From the NCBI RefSeq assembly GCF_001519055.1, contig NZ_KQ954290.1, positions 5,997-69,996 on the forward strand: DNA of 64,000 nt, given 5' to 3'. This DNA comes from Novosphingobium sp. Fuku2-ISO-50. Its GTDB lineage: Bacteria > Pseudomonadota > Alphaproteobacteria > Sphingomonadales > Sphingomonadaceae. This document shows, in pieces, positions 59,687 to 64,000 of this stretch. The notes under the pieces were generated by a model that saw only the letters and a program-made list of their open reading frames with translations, was not told where the DNA came from and did not search any database. The first letter of the stretch is position 1. Every line of letters begins with the position of its first letter. Both the position numbers and the translations under genes were made by a program.

Positions 59687-61018
59687 ATGATCCGAAGGCT
59701 GTTCATCGCCAATCGCGGCGAAATTGCCCTGCGCATTGCGCGCACCGCCCAAAGGCTGGGCATGACCACCATCGTCGGGGCATCGCAAGCCGATGTCTCC
59801 AGCCTTCCCGCCCAATTCGCCGACGAGGTGGCGCTGATCGGCCCGGCCCCCTCGGCGCAAAGCTATCTGAATGTCGAGGCGGTCATCGCCGCTGCGGTCG
59901 CCGCGCGTGCCGACGCGATCCACCCCGGCTATGGCTTTCTGTCGGAAAATGCCCGCTTTGCCGAAGCAACGATCGAGGCGGGCATGATTTTCGTCGGTCC
60001 CGATGTCACCAGCCTGAATGCCATGGGCGACAAGCTCATGGCGCGCTCGGTGGGTCTTGCCGCAGGCCTGCCGGTCGTGCCGGGCGGCGAGGCCGCGACC
60101 CCCGAACAGGCCATGGCCCGCGCGCGGGAGACCGGCTTTCCCGTCCTGCTGAAAGCGGTCGCCGGTGGCGGCGGCAAGGGCATGAAGCGAGTCGATCGCG
60201 CAGACGACATGCCCGCCATGATCGCCATGGCGATGAGCGAAGCCCAAGCCGCTTTCGGCGATCCGCGCATCTATGTAGAGCGCTTTGTTGCCCGTGGCCG
60301 CCATGTCGAAGTGCAAGTGCTCGGCGACGGGCACGACGCGCTCCACCTCGGCACGCGTGACTGCTCGATCCAGCGCCGTTTCCAGAAACTGGTCGAGGAA
60401 GCCCCCGCGCCGCAGCTTGCCGATGCCACCCGCAACGGGCTCGAACAGGCCGCCGTCGCGCTGACCCGCCATCTCGCCTATCGCGGCGCGGGCACGGTCG
60501 AATTCCTCGTCGATGCGCAGACCGGCGATTTCTTTTTCCTCGAAATGAACGCGCGCATCCAGGTCGAACATCCCGTCACCGAAGCGATCACGGGCGTCGA
60601 TCTCATCGAACAGCAATTGCTGGTCGCGGCAGGCTCTCGCCTCGGGCTGACCCAGGATGCCATCCGCCCGTCTGGCCACGCCATCGAAGTGCGCATCAAT
60701 GCCGAAGATCCTGCCGCCGATTTCCGCCCTTCGCCGGGGCGGGTTACCCGCGCGCGCTGGCCCGCAGGCCCCGGCATCCGCATCGACAGCCATATCGCCA
60801 CCGGCGGGGTGATCCCGCCCACTTACGATTCATTGATGGGAAAGCTGATCGTCTGGGCCAGGGACCGCCCTGCTGCGGTCGCCCTGCTGGCATCGGCGCT
60901 TGCCACGCTGTCGATCGAGGGCGTGCCGACCACCGCCCCGCTTCACCGCCGCATCGCCGCCGATCCGCGTTTTGTCGCAGGCGGGGTCGATACGCGCTTT
61001 CTGGAAGGGCTTGCCTGA
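59687..61018 (+). CDS. Biotin carboxylase subunit
   Basis: A 443-residue ATP-grasp biotin carboxylase. Motifs: LFIANRGEIALRIART, HPGYGFLSENARFAE, glycine-rich ATP loop KAVAGGGGKGM and catalytic EMNARIQVEHPVTEAI. It loads bicarbonate onto the BCCP at the cost of ATP. The ATG at 59687 has GAAGGAGAC in front. It overlaps the carboxyltransferase gene by one base. Its presence outside an accBC pair and beside a keto-type carboxyltransferase points to a substrate-specific carboxylase. Confidence 0.9.
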   Translation: MIRRLFIANRGEIALRIARTAQRLGMTTIVGASQADVSSLPAQFADEVALIGPAPSAQSYLNVEAVIAAAVAARADAIHPGYGFLSENARFAEATIEAGMIFVGPDVTSLNAMGDKLMARSVGLAAGLPVVPGGEAATPEQAMARARETGFPVLLKAVAGGGGKGMKRVDRADDMPAMIAMAMSEAQAAFGDPRIYVERFVARGRHVEVQVLGDGHDALHLGTRDCSIQRRFQKLVEEAPAPQLADATRNGLEQAAVALTRHLAYRGAGTVEFLVDAQTGDFFFLEMNARIQVEHPVTEAITGVDLIEQQLLVAAGSRLGLTQDAIRPSGHAIEVRINAEDPAADFRPSPGRVTRARWPAGPGIRIDSHIATGGVIPPTYDSLMGKLIVWARDRPAAVALLASALATLSIEGVPTTAPLHRRIAADPRFVAGGVDTRFLEGLA

Positions 61019-62496
61019 TGGCCGAGATTTCCCTCGTCGATGTCTCGATGCGCGACGGCAACCAGTCGCTGTGGGGCGCAACCGGGCTCAACACGGCGCA
61101 AATGCTGGCGATTGCCGGTGCGACCGACCGGGTCGGTTTTTCCGCGATCGATTTCACCTCCTCCACGCACATGGCTGTCGCCGTGCGCTATTTCCGCAAT
61201 GATCCGTGGGAACGCATCCGGCGCATGCGGGCGGCAATGCCGAACACCCCGCTGCAATTCATCACGACCGGCATGCGTTTCATCGCCTGGCAACAGGCGG
61301 ACCCCGATTTCATGGCGCTGGTCTATCGCCATCTTCAGGCGGCCGGTATCCGCAAGTTCATCATGCTCGATCCGATGCATGACGCCGAGGCGGTGATCGA
61401 GGCGGCGCGACTGGTAAAGCGCGAGGGTGGCGCGCAAGTGATGGGGGCGCTGACGTTCACGCTTTCTGCCGTCCACACCGATCGGTTCTATGCGGATTTC
61501 GCACGCAAACTCGCCGCCAGCGACGATATCGACTGTTTCTACATCAAGGATCCGGGCGGTCTGTTGAGCCCCGATCGGGTGCGCACGCTGGCCCCGGCGG
61601 TCAAGGCCGCGATCGGCGCCAGGCGGCTCGAAATCCATGCCCATTGCACCATCGGCTATGGCCCGCTGACCAGCCTTGCCGCCGCAGATCTGGGGATTGT
61701 CGATGCGGTGCACGTGGGAGTGGGTCCGCTGGGCGACGGATCATCGCTGCCGGAAGCGGGGCGGATGCTGGCCAATCTCAAGGCCGGTGGTCACAGCGTA
61801 AATGTCGATGAAGCGATGCTGGCCAAAGTGTCCGACTATTGGTGGCGTCTTTCGCGCGCCGAAGGTCTGCCCGCCGGTGCCCCGCAGACTTTCGACGCCA
61901 GCTTTCTGCGGCACCAGATTGCAGGCGGGGTGATGACCACCACCCGCCGCCAACTGGAGGAACTGAGTCTGGCGCATCGCTTTGACGAAGTCGTGGCCGA
62001 AACGGAGCGCGTGCGCGCGGAACTGGGGCATCCGATCATGGTCACGCCGTTTCCGCAGATGGTGATGAGTCAGGCGCTCTACAACGTCATCGGCGCGCGA
62101 CGCTATGCGCAAGTCTCTGACGAAGTGCTGCGGTATGTCATGGGCAAGTTCGGTCGGCCGACCAGCCCGCTGGACCGGGCAGTCGAATCCGCCATTCTCG
62201 ACCGACCGCGCGCCGCCGAAGTGGCTGCAGAGCCGCCGTTCCCGACACTCGCAGACCTGCGCCGCAAATGGGGCGCGCATCTGCCGGAGGAGGAATTTCT
62301 GCTGCGTGCGGTGATGCCGCCTGCCCAGGTGGATGCCATGTATGCGGCGGGATCGTCATCAGCCCATTACAATCCCGCTGCGGCACCTGTGCTGCGCCTG
62401 CTGAAGGAATTGGCGGCGCGTCCTGCGGCGCGCGACATCGTGATCGAAACCGCCGACACCCGCCTCGCTCTCCATGGAGGCGCCCATGTTGCCTGA
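61018..62496 (+). CDS. Carboxyltransferase subunit, pyruvate carboxylase B-type
   Basis: A 492-residue DRE-TIM-type carboxyltransferase. The metal and substrate signature is VDVSMRDGNQSLWGATG (Asp13), the lysine that is carboxylated in pyruvate carboxylase appears as Lys177 in FYIKDPGGLLSP (usually KDMAG), and His207/His209 lie in EIHAHCTIGYG. It therefore should transfer CO2 to an activated keto compound rather than to an acyl-CoA. Pyruvate, oxaloacetate (decarboxylase direction) or an aryl methyl ketone are possible; the last is favoured by the neighbouring flavocytochrome, SDR and HAD genes. Confidence 0.85.
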   Translation: MAEISLVDVSMRDGNQSLWGATGLNTAQMLAIAGATDRVGFSAIDFTSSTHMAVAVRYFRNDPWERIRRMRAAMPNTPLQFITTGMRFIAWQQADPDFMALVYRHLQAAGIRKFIMLDPMHDAEAVIEAARLVKREGGAQVMGALTFTLSAVHTDRFYADFARKLAASDDIDCFYIKDPGGLLSPDRVRTLAPAVKAAIGARRLEIHAHCTIGYGPLTSLAAADLGIVDAVHVGVGPLGDGSSLPEAGRMLANLKAGGHSVNVDEAMLAKVSDYWWRLSRAEGLPAGAPQTFDASFLRHQIAGGVMTTTRRQLEELSLAHRFDEVVAETERVRAELGHPIMVTPFPQMVMSQALYNVIGARRYAQVSDEVLRYVMGKFGRPTSPLDRAVESAILDRPRAAEVAAEPPFPTLADLRRKWGAHLPEEEFLLRAVMPPAQVDAMYAAGSSSAHYNPAAAPVLRLLKELAARPAARDIVIETADTRLALHGGAHVA

Positions 62497-63358
62497 TACC
62501 CTGCCCGAAGCTGTCGCCGCGAAAATCGCAACCGCGCGCGGCTTCATTTTCGACATGGACGGCACGATCGCGCTCGGCAACGCCGCCAGCGGGGGTCACG
62601 AAGCGCTGCCCGGCGCGATCGATCTGCTGGCGGCCTTGCGGCGGCGCTCGATCCCGTTTCGCGTGTTCACCAACGGCACGGCCAAGGCTCCGGCCACGTA
62701 TGCCAAGGGCCTGCGCGCCGCCGGTTTCGATATCGCCGACGACGAGATGATGACCCCGTCGACCAGCGCGGCGATCTGGCTGGAACGCCAGGGGCTTACC
62801 CGCGTGCGCGTGCTGGGCGATCCCGGCGTCGCCGAACCCTTGCTGGCCCGCGGACTGGAAGTGATCGGACCATCGCAAAAGGCCGATGTCGATGCCGTCT
62901 ATACCTGCTGGTTCCGGGGCTTCACGTTTCCCGATCTGGAGGCGGCCTGCGCGAGTGTGTGGGACGGCGCACGGCTGACCACGGCCAGCCATGTGCCCTT
63001 CTTTGCGACAGCCAACGGGCGCGGCATCGGATCGAGCTTTGCCATCAATCAGATGATTGCCTCGCTGACGGGCAAGCGCGCCAAAGTGCTGGGGAAGCCG
63101 TCGCGGGCCGCGTTCGATGTGACGCTGGCGGCGATGGGCCTGCCGCGCAGCGCAGCGGGCGACATCATGGTGGTGGGCGATGACCCGGCGCTGGAAATGG
63201 CGATGGCCAGGACAGCCGGCGCCACCGGTATCGGCATGACCACCGGACTGATGCGACCCGAAACGATCTCCGGCCTGCCCGACCGGTTCCAGCCCCATGC
63301 GGTGATCGGACGATTGCAGGCGATCACCCGGGCGCTTGCCGATCACGCCACCGTGTGA
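62486..63358 (+). CDS. HAD family phosphatase, NagD/p-nitrophenylphosphatase-like
   Basis: A 290-residue HAD subclass IIA phosphatase. Motif I FDMDGTIAL contains nucleophile Asp23 and Asp25; FTNGTAK is motif II; a lysine in VLGKPSRAAF and VVGDDPALEMAM are motifs III and IV. The start at 62486 uses the GGAGG six bases upstream and overlaps the carboxyltransferase gene by 11 bases; an ATG at 62474 has no such site. A phosphatase directly after a biotin-dependent carboxylase fits routes in which a phenol is phosphorylated before carboxylation and dephosphorylated after. Confidence 0.86.
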   Translation: MLPDTLPEAVAAKIATARGFIFDMDGTIALGNAASGGHEALPGAIDLLAALRRRSIPFRVFTNGTAKAPATYAKGLRAAGFDIADDEMMTPSTSAAIWLERQGLTRVRVLGDPGVAEPLLARGLEVIGPSQKADVDAVYTCWFRGFTFPDLEAACASVWDGARLTTASHVPFFATANGRGIGSSFAINQMIASLTGKRAKVLGKPSRAAFDVTLAAMGLPRSAAGDIMVVGDDPALEMAMARTAGATGIGMTTGLMRPETISGLPDRFQPHAVIGRLQAITRALADHATV

Positions 63359-63373
63359 CGCGTCCAGCTCTGA

Positions 63374-64000
63374 TCAAGCCAGTGGTTTTGGACCGCGTGG
63401 TTGCTGCATCGCGGCCACTTCGGCGCGCACCATCTCCAGCGCCAGCATCGCCACCTGCGCGATTTCGTCTTCGGGCTGCATCGACCGCTGCTGGATAAGG
63501 CCGAGCGACATGGCGAGAATCAGATTGGCCAGTTGCACCCTGCGCATCGCGAGATGCTCACCCGGCGCAAGCGCTTCAAGCGCACGAAGGATCGCGCCAA
63601 ACACATCTTCGCGCATCGCCGTGAAAATGGCGGCGATCCGTTCGTTGCGCCCCGCCTCGGCGACAATCTCGGCCAGCAGTACCTCTGATGCGTCATCACC
63701 GGGCCCGAGAAAATCGGCAAACCAGGACCAGATCAACTCGGTATGGCCGTCTTCAATGTCGCGCTGAAGCGATTCGAACTTGAGAAACTCGGCGCAATCT
63801 GTGCGCACGATCCTTGCGATGATTTCCTCCTTGCAGGAAAAGTCGCGATAGAGCTGCCCGACGGCGACCCCTGATTCCCTGGCGATCTGCGCCACCCCCG
63901 TGGCGTGAAAGCCGTTTATCAAAAAGAGCCTGCGCGCAGACGCCATAATCCTTTCGCGCCGCGCATTCGCGCGATCGGCGTGGATTGTGATTTTCTCCGA
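63374..64000 (-). CDS. TetR family transcriptional regulator, partial at window edge
   Basis: Residues of a TetR-type repressor: ARRLFLINGFHATGVAQIAR, then ESGVAVGQLYRDFSCKEEII as the helix-turn-helix, and an effector domain ending PRGPKPLA. An ATG at 63946 gives 190 residues, but the frame continues upstream (RANARRERI before that ATG, typical of TetR N-termini) without a stop or start codon up to base 64000, so the true start probably lies beyond the window. It converges with the HAD gene after 15 bases. Confidence 0.82.
   Translation of the reverse strand, partial: SEKITIHADRANARRERIMASARRLFLINGFHATGVAQIARESGVAVGQLYRDFSCKEEIIARIVRTDCAEFLKFESLQRDIEDGHTELIWSWFADFLGPGDDASEVLLAEIVAEAGRNERIAAIFTAMREDVFGAILRALEALAPGEHLAMRRVQLANLILAMSLGLIQQRSMQPEDEIAQVAMLALEMVRAEVAAMQQPRGPKPLA

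Noticed and set aside
59208..61018. Housekeeping acetyl-CoA carboxylase accBC
   Set aside because: The pair is overlapped by Tm-1-like and pyruvate-carboxylase-type carboxyltransferase genes, and AccA/AccD are not near; a specialised carboxylase fits better, although this cannot be excluded by sequence alone.

Overview
The window reads as chromosomal DNA of a high-GC alphaproteobacterium of the Sphingomonadales (Novosphingobium or Sphingobium type). This is inferred from four large TonB-dependent receptors, many IclR/LacI/TetR-controlled catabolic operons with 4-base ATGA overlaps, NodT-type efflux, and strong third-position GC that creates very long antisense open frames. No rRNA, tRNA, CRISPR array or intact mobile element was found. 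About 60 protein-coding features are supported, plus regulatory palindromes and several decayed fragments.

Layout. (1) 0.3-2.3 kb: two uncharacterised genes. (2) 2.6-6.7 kb: a beta-ketoadipate lower-pathway operon (pcaI, pcaJ, pcaF, flavin reductase) divergent from a PcaR/PcaU-type IclR regulator, with a multi-half-site operator between them. (3) 6.8-13.5 kb: MacA-MacB-NodT tripartite efflux divergent from a two-component system. (4) 13.5-14.2 kb: decayed DNA (transposase tail, truncated monooxygenase). (5) 14.2-21.3 kb: a FecA-type receptor with signalling domain, an esterase and a CocE-type hydrolase, facing a FecI/FecR pair. (6) 21.7-22.3 kb: a hydrolase gene cut by a transposase remnant. 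(7) 22.5-34 kb: two receptors, tannase, two esterases, a GH68 levansucrase-type enzyme and a LacI regulator, linked by repeats of an ACAATCGWTTGT operator; two palindromic REP-like units lie inside. (8) 34.1-44.2 kb: a receptor followed by two TauD/TfdA dioxygenases, a TPP enzyme and an MFS transporter, with an IclR regulator, a SnoaL-like protein and a second MFS transporter; two GTTGAT/ATCAAC palindromes tie the two transcription units to the IclR protein. (9) 44.2-47.4 kb: an operon DUF3237 - CocE hydrolase - DUF3237 divergent from MarR. (10) 47.4-52.9 kb: ketopantoate-reductase-like and LysR genes, then benzoylformate decarboxylase-like enzyme with a two-subunit Rieske oxygenase. (11) 52.9-64 kb: SDR, metallo-hydrolase, VAO/PCMH flavoprotein and cytochrome c, with an IclR gene, divergent from a Tm-1-like protein, biotin carrier, biotin carboxylase, pyruvate-carboxylase-type carboxyltransferase and HAD phosphatase; a TetR gene runs off the right edge.

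How it works together. Most of the window looks like plant- or lignin-derived aromatic catabolism: uptake through receptors, ester cleavage, side-chain processing, then ring products entering the beta-ketoadipate pathway. The most interesting part is region 11. It combines a 4-alkylphenol-type flavocytochrome, an alcohol dehydrogenase candidate, a stand-alone biotin-dependent carboxylase whose carboxyltransferase is the keto-substrate type, and a phosphatase. This resembles known hydroxyacetophenone/acetovanillone carboxylation routes, but no recognisable kinase is present and a Tm-1-like (UPF0261) protein stands at the head of the operon. All functional assignments are from reading motifs; no database search was run.
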